DNA of 37,429 bases from Devosiaceae bacterium (lineage in GTDB: Bacteria; Pseudomonadota; Alphaproteobacteria; Rhizobiales; Devosiaceae): NCBI GenBank assembly GCA_021648375.1, contig JAKISW010000028.1:1-37429 (forward strand). The letters run 5' to 3'. Made by a program: the position numbers and the translations under genes. Shown piece after piece: positions 25,753-33,484 of this stretch; position 1 is the stretch's first letter, and each line of letters opens with the position of its first letter. Under the pieces are notes generated by a model. That model had not been told where the DNA came from and ran no database searches. It saw only the letters and a program-made list of their open reading frames with translations.

Positions 25753-25862
25753 CTGCATAATCTGCGTTTCGCTAAATCTTGATTTCTTCATTGGAATCTC
25801 CTCTGTAGCTATTGTGAGAAAATTCTACTTATAAACCCATTGGTTTTTCGGGGGGATTACCA
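25738..25862 (-). mobile_element. Left-end remnant of an IS3-family element (start of orfA plus terminal repeat)
   Basis: On the minus strand the frame starting at 25791 gives MKKSRFSETQIMQILKQA, the well-known start of a common IS3-family OrfA, and then departs into FrcA sequence. About 70 bp upstream of this start the element ends in GGGGGGATTACCA (25850-25862). Read inward this is TGGTAATCCCCCC, which also ends the remnant at 32634. The break inside orfA falls at a shared CGCCTG with the FrcA fragment. Confidence 0.8.
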
Positions 25863-25962
25863 TATGAGTACATCTGCAAGATATGGATGAAATAGACAGA
25901 AAAATTCATATTAAATCCAACCCACCAAATGCCGGGACTAAACATCTAGAGGGAAAAATATT

Positions 25963-27000
25963 TTATTGCAAAACGGCCGCTTCCCATTCCTGCAAAAACC
26001 TGCGCCTTTTCAAATCATCAAGAAACACCAGCAGTCCGGGACCAAGTCGAATCGGGCGCAAAAATGTTGCGCTAGTGTCAGTGACCAGTTTTGGAAACGG
26101 GTAATAGGATGCTCCCGCTTCGGTTAAGGCAGACAATATCAGATGATCGATAAAATCACCTGCCAGGTCAGGGTTTTGTGCGTTGGTCGGGATTACAGCT
26201 GTGCGTAGCATCAATGTTGTGAAATCTGCTGGAGCGATAATTTCAATCTTGCCCGCCAGATCTTTACGGGCCAGCGCATAGCTGCCAAGTACGTTATAGG
26301 CCACAGCGATTTTGCCAGATGCGACATCTTCAATCATATCGCTTGAACAGCAGTAAAGCTGCGTTCCAAGGCTGCCCATGACCTCGCTCAGGCGCCAATA
26401 GGTTTCAGAGGTTCGTGCGTCCTGGGTGGCAAATAAATATCCCAGCCCGCTGCTGCGCACATCATAGGTGCCGACCCTTCCTTTGAAACGGTTCGGATTG
26501 TTGCGCAAAACCGTGATCAGATCCTGTCGGTTTTTTGGTATTTGTAATCCGCTAAAAGCGTCGGGCGAAATAACTATGGCTGCTGGTTCCTGGGTAAAGG
26601 AAAATACATGGTCTCGCCAACGGCCCCATTCAGGCAGCAGATTAGCTGCATCCGAGCGATAAGCCCGAGTAAAACCATCATTGGCCAATTTGGTCTGTAA
26701 ATCCATGGCTGAGGAAATAGCCACATCAAAGGGTGCACCCTCGACGCTGATCGCCTGCATTAGCTGGGAGCTGCTGACAGTAGTATATTCAATTGCTATC
26801 TGCGGATTTTTTTGCTGAAAAGCCAATACTAGTGGCGCAAAAAGTTCGGTATCGGCGGTAGAAATGATTTTGAGCTGCCGGACGGGTTTATCAACCGGGT
26901 AAGATGTGAAGCTTTCGATCTGAAACCCCTCGAACGCCAGCGAAACCGATGCAATTGTGGTGACAAGAAGCCCTAAAAAGGGAAATAAAGTGAAACGCAT
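25963..27000 (-). CDS. Periplasmic solute-binding protein linked to a two-component system
   Basis: 345 residues with a signal peptide (MRFTLFPFLGLLVTTIASVSLA). The mature part has the type II binding-protein pattern of AfuA/Fe3+- or polyamine-like families: IISTADTELFAPLVLAFQQ, IEYTTVSSSQLMQAI, GKIAVAYNVLGSYAL. The start lies inside the end of the kinase gene and has a strong AAAGGAGGT 5 nt before the ATG, so it is translated together with the kinase. No permease or ATPase for it is present. Its place as third gene of the regulator-kinase set suggests it is the ligand sensor for the kinase rather than a transport component. That role is inference; the fold call is fair. Confidence 0.8.
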   Translation of the reverse strand: MRFTLFPFLGLLVTTIASVSLAFEGFQIESFTSYPVDKPVRQLKIISTADTELFAPLVLAFQQKNPQIAIEYTTVSSSQLMQAISVEGAPFDVAISSAMDLQTKLANDGFTRAYRSDAANLLPEWGRWRDHVFSFTQEPAAIVISPDAFSGLQIPKNRQDLITVLRNNPNRFKGRVGTYDVRSSGLGYLFATQDARTSETYWRLSEVMGSLGTQLYCCSSDMIEDVASGKIAVAYNVLGSYALARKDLAGKIEIIAPADFTTLMLRTAVIPTNAQNPDLAGDFIDHLILSALTEAGASYYPFPKLVTDTSATFLRPIRLGPGLLVFLDDLKRRRFLQEWEAAVLQ

Positions 27001-28370
27001 GCGCCACCTCCTTTTGATCGGTTATTGAGGGATAAATTTCCGCCATGGGCCTGAGCCACTTCTTTGGCAATAGTTAGGCCAAGGCCCGAGCCGACGGTAT
27101 CTGCGGCATTGTCGCCACGAATAAATCTTTCAGTCAGACGGGCGTTGTCATTGCCAGTAAAGCCTGGACCGCGATCTGAAATCTGTACGCTGATACCTCC
27201 GTTCTGACGCTGAACATTAATGGCAATACTCTGGTCGGGGGGAGAGTATTTGATGGCATTGTCCAAGATATTTTGCACCGCACTCTGGATTAGAATCGGA
27301 TCACCCAATATTTGGCCTGGATCACAGGCCTCCATAACAATTTCAATATCACGCATACCGGCCACCGGTTGCATTCTTTCAACTGAATCAAGGACTAGAT
27401 CGGCCAGATCAAAGCTTTTGCGCTCCAGGTGATCGGTGCGAAATGTTACCATGGCATGGTCCAGCAACTGCCCGGCCGCGCGCGAGCTTTCATCAATCGT
27501 GCGGATCATTTCCTTTAAGGCCTTGCGGTTTTGTTGCGTTTCAACCCGCCTTAAAACCACCTCCGCCTGCACGCGAACGGTGGCCAGTGGTGTGCGCACC
27601 CGGTGAGCTGCCTCAGCAATAAAATCCTCAGAACGGGTAAGGGAAGTTTTCAAGCGCGCAATAAAACTGTTTAGGGATGCCACCAGTGGTATCATTTCAG
27701 CCGGGACTGGTGACTGCACCGGTCGTAAATCCTTTGGCCCGCGCCGTGAAACCGATACAGCCAATCGATGCAGCGGGCGCACACTGGAGCGGGCCGCAAA
27801 AATTGCCAGGGCTGCGGATATGGCAAAAAATCCCAACCCTAATATAAGCGCTGTTCTGGATATTTGCGCCAGGGTTTCGCTTTGTCCATTTTGAGTTTGG
27901 GCCACAGAGACGGTGATATCAACCGGCTGGCCCAGCACCGACAATTGGCGTGTTGCACTGACTATTCGAATGCTCTCGCCCTTATATTGGGTTGTTATAA
28001 AGGAGCGGTCACGCTCAGCATTTTGTTGCTCGGTGCCTTGTTGTTTAGCTTCCGGCAAATCGGAATACCCTGTCAGAAAAACCCCGGCAGCGCTGATTCG
28101 GTAAAACACCCGATCTTCGCTGACATTTCCCAGCATGGAAAGCGCGGCATAGGGAATATCAACTGATACTTCGCCCGACCTTATGCTGGTTGAATCAAGG
28201 ATTGAGGTGGCTGAGGCTATCAGAATATTATCCTGGGACTGTTCTGAAACCTGACGGGCGAAATTTAACACCAGCACGAACAGGATAGTTGCCAAAATAG
28301 CGGCGCTGCCCACCAGTTGCAGGCTAAGGCGGCGCTTGATCGAACCGCTGGAATTTACAGGAGTGCTCAT
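26973..28370 (-). CDS. Sensor histidine kinase (TctE-like)
   Basis: 465 residues. Membrane helix 1 is at residues ~17-36. A periplasmic sensor loop follows to ~170, then helix 2 at ~172-192 and HAMP. The HisKA segment with the phospho-acceptor His reads EDFIAEAAHRVRTPLATVR. The HATPase_c boxes are NAIKYSPP (N), SDRGPGF (G1) and GSGLGLTIAKEVAQAHGG (G2). The start overlaps the response regulator stop by 4 nt and the end overlaps the solute-binding protein by 28 nt. By gene order it matches TctE/BctE kinases that control tripartite tricarboxylate transporters. Stimulus probably a carboxylate. Inner membrane. Confidence 0.92.
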   Translation of the reverse strand: MSTPVNSSGSIKRRLSLQLVGSAAILATILFVLVLNFARQVSEQSQDNILIASATSILDSTSIRSGEVSVDIPYAALSMLGNVSEDRVFYRISAAGVFLTGYSDLPEAKQQGTEQQNAERDRSFITTQYKGESIRIVSATRQLSVLGQPVDITVSVAQTQNGQSETLAQISRTALILGLGFFAISAALAIFAARSSVRPLHRLAVSVSRRGPKDLRPVQSPVPAEMIPLVASLNSFIARLKTSLTRSEDFIAEAAHRVRTPLATVRVQAEVVLRRVETQQNRKALKEMIRTIDESSRAAGQLLDHAMVTFRTDHLERKSFDLADLVLDSVERMQPVAGMRDIEIVMEACDPGQILGDPILIQSAVQNILDNAIKYSPPDQSIAINVQRQNGGISVQISDRGPGFTGNDNARLTERFIRGDNAADTVGSGLGLTIAKEVAQAHGGNLSLNNRSKGGGACVSLYFPF

Positions 28371-29032
28371 GGTAGGGACAGGCGGTATCCCATCCCGCGA
28401 ACCGTAGTAATATGTACTGGTGATCCATCCAGGTGTTTGCGCAGGCGAGCCACATAAACTTCTATGGCGTTTTCTGAAACGTCTTCATCATAGGAAAACA
28501 GCCGATCGACCAGTTTGGGTTTGGAGAAAATCATTTCCGGGGCGCCAAACAACACTTCAAGCAGGCGAAGCTCTTTATTGCGAAGTGTGACAGTTTTTTG
28601 ATCTATTGTTATTGTTCCTGCGAGGGGGTCAAATATCAGATTACCAATGATTTTTGCATTGGTTCCACTACCGGCACGGCGGCGTAATACGGCGCGGCAC
28701 CGGGCTTCAAGCTCGCTAAAATCAAACGGCTTGGTAATGTAATCGTCTGCCCCAAGATCTAACATACCCACCCGATCAGAAATTTCTGATCGCGCAGTCA
28801 AAACAATAACCGGGGTCTTGTTCTGTTGTTTTCTGTGTTGTTTTAAAAAGCTGCGGCCATCGCCGTCGGGCAACATAATATCCAATAAGATTAAATCAAA
28901 AGCGGTGGTTGATGTATAGTTTTCGGCCGTTGCAATATCAGGGGCATGATCCACCACATGCCCATCTAAAGACAGGCGGTTGACCACCGCCATTGCCAGA
29001 TTTTGATTGTCCTCCACCAGCAGAAATCGCAT
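28367..29032 (-). CDS. Response regulator, OmpR/PhoB family (TctD-like)
   Basis: 221 residues when started at the ATG of MRFLLVEDN, with AAGGAAAA upstream. The longer frame adds 25 residues with no family similarity. The receiver domain has the acidic pair ED, phospho-acceptor Asp in LILLDIMLPDGDG, Thr in VIVLTAR and Lys in DDYITKPFD. The C-terminal winged helix ends in EVYVARLRKHLDGSPVHITTVRGMGYRL (quoted in part: VYVARLRKHLDG and TTVRGMGYRL). It is divergent from tctC with about 105 bp between, and most likely activates that operon in response to the partner kinase. Confidence 0.92.
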   Translation of the reverse strand: MRFLLVEDNQNLAMAVVNRLSLDGHVVDHAPDIATAENYTSTTAFDLILLDIMLPDGDGRSFLKQHRKQQNKTPVIVLTARSEISDRVGMLDLGADDYITKPFDFSELEARCRAVLRRRAGSGTNAKIIGNLIFDPLAGTITIDQKTVTLRNKELRLLEVLFGAPEMIFSKPKLVDRLFSYDEDVSENAIEVYVARLRKHLDGSPVHITTVRGMGYRLSLP

Positions 29033-29102
29033 TTTTTTGTTTTCCTTTTCTTGTCCATGACAGGTGGGTGTCAGGTTGTGATGTTCTTCTTTAATCATGA
29101 GC

Positions 29103-29127
29103 GTCAAATGGTGACGTTGTCAAATGG
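29103..29127 (+). promoter_or_regulatory. Direct repeats upstream of tctC
   Basis: GTCAAATGG occurs twice with a 16-bp period (29103-29111 and 29119-29127), within the regulator-tctC gap. The second copy abuts the GGGAGG ribosome site. Direct repeats in this position are a usual layout for OmpR-family regulators, but the overlap with the ribosome site weakens that reading. Confidence 0.35.
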
Positions 29128-29136
29128 GAGGATATC

Positions 29137-30123
29137 ATGAAGAATTTTAACTTGACCCGTCGGGTCATGCTGGCTGCTGCTGCGGCCACGCTTGCTTTTT
29201 CTGCTCCAGCTTTTGCCGGTGGAAATCAGGTGTTGGACAGCATTCACTTTCTAATTCCCGGCGGTGCCGGTGGCGGCTGGGACGGTACAGCCCGCGGTAC
29301 AGGTGAGGCGCTGACGGCGTCGGGACTGATCGGAAGCGCCAGCTATGAAAACATGTCCGGCGGTGGTGGCGGAAAGGCAATCGGTTTCATGATCGAAAAT
29401 GCCGAGAGCCAATATGGCACTTTAATGGTAAATTCCACCCCGATCGTCATCCGCTCCCTCACAGGAGTGTTTCCGTATAATTTCAGCGATTTGACATTGG
29501 TTGCCGGGACTATCGGTGATTATGCAGCAATGGTTGTGGCCAAAGACAGCCCGATCAATTCCATGGCAGACCTGATTGCAGCCTACAAAGATGATATGAG
29601 CGGCACTGCCATTGGCGGCGGTTCAGTTCCCGGCGGTATGGACCACCTGGTGGCGGCGATGATAATGCAGGCAGCAGGTGAAGATCCGACTGCGGTTAAA
29701 TACATCCCCTATGATGCTGGTGGCAAAGCCATGGCGGCATTGCTTTCTGGGGAGATCAAAGCTCTATCTACCGGTTTTTCAGAAGCGGTTGATCTGGCCA
29801 ATGCCGGTGAAGTTAAAATCATTGGTGTAACTTCGGATGAGCGGGTGGATGCGTTTGGGGACGCTATGACTATGAAGGAGCAAGGCATTGACATGACCTT
29901 TGTCAACTGGCGTGGTTTCTTTGGCGCTCCCGGGCTGCCTGCGGACCAGTTGGCCGCCTATCAGGATGTAATTGCCAAAATGTATGATACTCCTGAATGG
30001 GAAGAAGTGCGGGCTCGTAACGGCTGGGTTAATATCCACAATTCCGGCGATGATTTCCGCACTTTCCTGGAAAATCAGGAAACAGTTATTGGTGATCTCA
30101 TGAAAGAGCTGGGTTTTCTATAA
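29137..30123 (+). CDS. tctC: Tripartite tricarboxylate transporter substrate-binding protein (TctC/Bug family)
   Basis: 328 residues. The signal peptide begins MKNFNLTRRVMLAAAAATLA with a likely cut after AFA near residue 27. Its twin Arg (TRR-V) is noted but is not a full Tat motif. The mature protein shows Bug/TctC marks: IHFLIPGGAGGGWDGTARGT near residue 35 and YIPYDAGGKAMAALLSGEI near 190. It captures a carboxylate in the periplasm and delivers it to TctA/TctB, which follow on the same strand after a hairpin. The ribosome site GGGAGG is strong. Citrate, other tricarboxylates or an aromatic or amino acid are all possible ligands in this large family. Confidence 0.92.
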   Translation: MKNFNLTRRVMLAAAAATLAFSAPAFAGGNQVLDSIHFLIPGGAGGGWDGTARGTGEALTASGLIGSASYENMSGGGGGKAIGFMIENAESQYGTLMVNSTPIVIRSLTGVFPYNFSDLTLVAGTIGDYAAMVVAKDSPINSMADLIAAYKDDMSGTAIGGGSVPGGMDHLVAAMIMQAAGEDPTAVKYIPYDAGGKAMAALLSGEIKALSTGFSEAVDLANAGEVKIIGVTSDERVDAFGDAMTMKEQGIDMTFVNWRGFFGAPGLPADQLAAYQDVIAKMYDTPEWEEVRARNGWVNIHNSGDDFRTFLENQETVIGDLMKELGFL

Positions 30124-30147
30124 ATCCGGTTTTTATCAAAAATAAAC

Positions 30148-30173
30148 ACGTGCCCGGCTTGCTTCGGGCACGT
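30148..30173 (+). terminator. Hairpin between tctC and tctB (attenuator-like)
   Basis: Perfect 9-bp stem ACGTGCCCG / CGGGCACGT with an 8-nt loop, 25 bp after the tctC stop, followed by a short ATTTAG. It could end part of the transcripts so that the binding protein is made in excess. The T-run is short, so readthrough to tctBA is expected. Confidence 0.6.
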
Positions 30174-30177
30174 ATTT

Positions 30178-30232
30178 AGAGCGTTTTCAGGATAAGTGTA
30201 TGCGGTTATCCGGTTCGAAAACGCGACAAAGC
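30178..30232. repeat. Rhizobial-type intergenic palindrome
   Basis: Nested inverted repeat GCGTTTTC ... GAAAACGC (30181-30188, 30217-30224) enclosing GGATAA ... TTATCC, followed by GCGACAAAGCAAA. From memory this matches a dispersed intergenic element common in Hyphomicrobiales genomes (pattern GAGCGxTTTCxGGAxAAGTG). I cannot count copies here. It lies between tctC and tctB. Confidence 0.55.
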
Positions 30233-30291
30233 AAAGGTTTTGAGCCGTGTTTTGTTTCGTTTCAAAAATGATAGGCTCTTAGGGGGAACAT

Positions 30292-30780
30292 ATGGCACTG
30301 GATCGTTGGATTGCGTTAAGTGTGTTGCTGATAAGCATAGCCTATGGCTATGCGGCCTTTTTCACCATGGATGGATCTCTGCCTCCGTTTATGCAGCGCA
30401 ACCCGATTTGGCCCAGCACCTTTCCCAAGGCATTGTCTGTAATGGCCATTATTACTTCACTGATTATACTGCTCGGGTTTGAAAAAGGCTCTGGCGGTCC
30501 CAAAGATGGCGAGATTAATTACCGCCGTCTGGGTGATTATAAAATCGGTCAGGCCACTGCTCTTTTAGCGATGATGGCGGCCTATGCGTTATTGCTTCGC
30601 CCGGCTGGTTTTCTACCCTCTACTGTATTGTTTTTGATATTTGGCGCGATTGTTCTTGGGGAGCGCAATTATAAAATCCTGATCCCCATAGCTTTGTTCG
30701 CTGCCGGGTTCATCTGGTATCTGGTGCAGGTGGTGCTTGGAATATTTTTGCGACCATGGCCATTTTTTTTAGGGGTGTGA
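30292..30780 (+). CDS. tctB: Tripartite tricarboxylate transporter small membrane subunit (TctB)
   Basis: 162 residues with four predicted membrane helices (near residues 5-24, 42-60, 83-102 and 105-150 with a break), as in TctB. The ribosome site is GGGGGAA before the ATG. It ends 3 bp before tctA, so the two are surely co-translated. TctB proteins are poorly conserved; size, topology and the place between tctC and tctA carry the call. Confidence 0.85.
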   Translation: MALDRWIALSVLLISIAYGYAAFFTMDGSLPPFMQRNPIWPSTFPKALSVMAIITSLIILLGFEKGSGGPKDGEINYRRLGDYKIGQATALLAMMAAYALLLRPAGFLPSTVLFLIFGAIVLGERNYKILIPIALFAAGFIWYLVQVVLGIFLRPWPFFLGV

Positions 30781-30783
30781 CCT

Positions 30784-32298
30784 ATGTTTGAAGGTATTAT
30801 GATCGGTCTGACAACGGCCTTGTCGTTCACCAATATCCTTATGGTTATTGGCGGTGTTCTTATAGGCACATTTATTGGCATGTTGCCGGGCCTGGGCCCG
30901 ATGTCAATCATTGCCATAATGATCCCGGTGGCGATTTCAATCGGTGACCCTTCAGCAGCGCTGATCCTGCTTGCCGGAGTTTATTACGGGGCGATTTTTG
31001 GTGGCTCCACTTCATCCATTTTAATTAATGCACCAGGAGTTGCCTCAACCGTTGCGAGCAGTTTTGATGGTTATCCACTGGCGCGCAAGGGCCAGGCGGG
31101 CAAGGCCTTAACTGTTGCGGCGATTGCCTCGTTTGTCGGGGGAACCATAGGGGCAATATTGCTAATGGTTTTTGCGCCGATGCTGGCCTCGGTTGCTCTG
31201 TTGTTTCACTCAGCAGAATATTTTGCCCTGATGGTTGTGGGGCTTTCAGCTATTGCCGCGTTTGCTGGCACAGGAAAAGTGGCCAAGGCTTTGCTGATGA
31301 CGATTTTGGGACTTATCATGGCAACCGTTGGTGAAGGGGCGCTGTTCAATATGCCGCGTTTTACCATGGGGATCATGGATTTACAGTCCGGGTTCGGGTT
31401 CATCACGCTGGCTATGGCGATGTTTGCCCTGCCCGAAGCGATCTATCTGGTGCTTGATCCAAAACGCTCCAAAAATGAAGCCGGTACTGAAATAAAGGAC
31501 TTGCGCATTACCCGTGAAGAGGCGCGCCAGATTGCACCGGTCATTGGCCGTCAATCAATTCAGGGATTTTTTATCGGGGTGCTACCGGGGGCAGGGGCTA
31601 CCATTGCGTCATTTTTAGGTTATGCGGTAGAGCGTAACATCGCGCCCAAGGGAGAGCAGGAAGAGTTTGGCAAGGGTTCAATCAAAGGTCTTGCCGCCCC
31701 CGAGGCGGCCAATAATGCGGCTTGTACTGGATCATTTGTGCCGCTTTTAACTCTGGGCATACCGGGGTCCGGCACCACAGCGATATTGCTTGGTGCGCTG
31801 ATTGCGCTTAATGTTTCTCCGGGGCCGCGACTGATGGTGGATCAGCCGGAAATTTTTTGGTCTGTGATTATTTCGATGTATATCGGAAATGTGGCACTCT
31901 TGATATTGAACCTGCCGCTAATTCCTTATATTGCCAAAATTCTGGCGGTACCACGCACTTATTTAATCCCGTTTATTTTGTTCTTTACTATGATGGGGGC
32001 TTATATAGGTCAGAATAACGCCACCGAACTATTGATCCTTGTAGGGTTTGGGATTGTCGCCACCATATTGAGATTTGCCGACTATCCGCTGGCACCATTG
32101 TTGATTGGTTTTATTCTTGGCTCGATGCTGGAGGATAACTTTTCGCGTGCAATGCAGCTTTATGACGGGATCGGGTTTGTTCTGCAAAGGCCGATGACCA
32201 TGGGGCTGCTTGTAATCGCGGTAATTCTGGTAGTGCTGCCAAGCTATCGTGCCCGCCGCGCCCGGTTGCGGGCAAAAGGTGTTGCAGATGGTGATTGA
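30784..32298 (+). CDS. tctA: Tripartite tricarboxylate transporter large permease (TctA)
   Basis: 504 residues with about eleven to twelve membrane segments. The two conserved glycine/proline-rich family motifs are visible: GMLPGLGPMSIIAIMIPVA in the first half and FIGVLPGAGATIASFLGYA in the second, plus LTLGIPGSGTTAILLGAL. It ends in a basic cytoplasmic tail (RARRARLRAK). It uses the ion gradient to move the carboxylate that TctC delivers. The 167 bp that follow hold no feature I can support before the IS remnant begins. Confidence 0.93.
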   Translation: MFEGIMIGLTTALSFTNILMVIGGVLIGTFIGMLPGLGPMSIIAIMIPVAISIGDPSAALILLAGVYYGAIFGGSTSSILINAPGVASTVASSFDGYPLARKGQAGKALTVAAIASFVGGTIGAILLMVFAPMLASVALLFHSAEYFALMVVGLSAIAAFAGTGKVAKALLMTILGLIMATVGEGALFNMPRFTMGIMDLQSGFGFITLAMAMFALPEAIYLVLDPKRSKNEAGTEIKDLRITREEARQIAPVIGRQSIQGFFIGVLPGAGATIASFLGYAVERNIAPKGEQEEFGKGSIKGLAAPEAANNAACTGSFVPLLTLGIPGSGTTAILLGALIALNVSPGPRLMVDQPEIFWSVIISMYIGNVALLILNLPLIPYIAKILAVPRTYLIPFILFFTMMGAYIGQNNATELLILVGFGIVATILRFADYPLAPLLIGFILGSMLEDNFSRAMQLYDGIGFVLQRPMTMGLLVIAVILVVLPSYRARRARLRAKGVADGD

Positions 32299-32465
32299 GT
32301 TAAAAATTGTTTATCGAATTTGTCGTAACCATTATTTTATGCGCTAAAATTGCCAGTTCAACGTCTGGATTTGGTAGTCTCCCTAATTTTTAACGGGGTT
32401 TAATAGTAGAATTCAGGCTGCAGTTTGTGAATAAGCATGCAAAATTGACCCACTTGGCTGGCTAA

Positions 32466-32634
32466 AATATCTTTAAAACAATAGAGGAGGCTCAAGAACA
32501 TGCAACAAATTGGCTCTGGACTTACAACAATGATCGGCCCAACATGGCCATCGGCGGGATCACCCCTGCCATGAAACTGAAATTAGCCGCTTAAATTCTA
32601 TGGGCGGACCCCATCAAAAATGGGGGGATTACCA
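32466..32634 (+). mobile_element. Right-end remnant of an IS3-family element (end of orfB plus terminal repeat)
   Basis: The frame ending at the TAA at 32594 encodes the OrfB C-terminus: EEAQEHATNWLWTYNNDRP and then MAIGGITPAMKLKLAA. The frame is closed upstream by a stop near 32463. The element ends in GGGGGGATTACCA, matching the end of the remnant at 25862. Just inside, CCCCAT-CAAAA-ATGGGG forms a hairpin. The OrfA start on the left remnant and this OrfB end belong to the same common IS3-family type. Confidence 0.82.
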
Positions 32635-33208
32635 TGCATCGTACCAACTTTCCAAAAACTAAATCTCGAAACTGATTGATCTTGTACAAACAAAATGCAG
32701 TCATCATCTAATACATAATGTTTTAGTGAATTTTCTGCACGTTCGAATTGGAGGATATTTTCACCCGAGTCAGCATCGTAAATACCGATATAGCTAGATT
32801 GCTGTTGATTGTTTGTTTTTGAAATTGTCGTAAAAATCTTTCCAGATGGGCTAAACTGAACACTTTCAACCTTATGCTTTGGAAACTGTATTTTCCATGG
32901 AGAAGTATGGTCAGAATTTAATCGAAACACTCCCGTATACCAATCATCTTCGTGGTGTTCTCGGCCATACCCTAGAATAAAATTACCTGTTTGAGAGTAA
33001 GCTATGCGGCCGAAAAATTGTGCTTTATGCAAAATTTCACCATCATCTGTCGATAATATAATTAGCAAGTTATTATCCAAACAAAATACACGTTTTGTAT
33101 CCTGAAAGCACAGCACTGTGGAATTGCTCCCGGCATTTCCGGTGACCTGTGAATAGCCCCTAGAATTGTAGACACCTTGTCCCTAAAAAATGAGGCAAGG
33201 AGACTATT

Positions 33209-33484
33209 ATGGGAAAAGCAAGATACAGTGACGATTTCAAGCGTGATGCAATTCAGCAGATAACGGAACGTGGATATTCCACAGCGGAGGTTTCGCGGCG
33301 TTTGGGTGTCAGTTGTCATTCGCTTTATGCTTGGAGGAAGCGCTATTCAAAGCCAGCAGGAAATTCTTTAGGTGAAGACCATTCAGCAGAGATCAGGCGA
33401 CTAAAGCTTGAACTGGCCCGTGTGACTGAGGAGCGCGATATACTAAAAAAGGCCACCGCGTACTTCGCCAAGGATGCAAAATGA
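33209..33484 (+). CDS. IS3-family transposase OrfA
   Basis: 91 residues. It has an N-terminal helix-turn-helix (YSTAEVSRRLGVSCHSLYAWR) and a C-terminal leucine-zipper-like helix (IRRLKLELARVTEERDILKK). OrfA binds the IS ends. GGCAAGGAG lies upstream of the ATG. The gene overlaps orfB by 4 nt, and the frameshift signal near its end allows an OrfAB fusion transposase. Confidence 0.93.
   Translation: MGKARYSDDFKRDAIQQITERGYSTAEVSRRLGVSCHSLYAWRKRYSKPAGNSLGEDHSAEIRRLKLELARVTEERDILKKATAYFAKDAK
33445..33451 (+). promoter_or_regulatory. Programmed -1 frameshift site (A AAA AAG)
   Basis: The heptamer lies in the OrfA frame as A AAA AAG. After a -1 slip the frame is open from 33451 straight into orfB. 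This is the standard IS3-family way to make OrfAB. Confidence 0.75.

Noticed and set aside
25738..32634. Composite transposon carrying the tct genes
   Set aside because: The two IS ends are fragments, one from each end of the element and in opposite orientation. Neither could mobilise the segment.
32598..33116. Stand-alone 172-codon gene
   Set aside because: Its last codons are inside an IS terminal repeat, and its frame joins across the IS3 insertion to an upstream ATG, so it is part of a broken gene.
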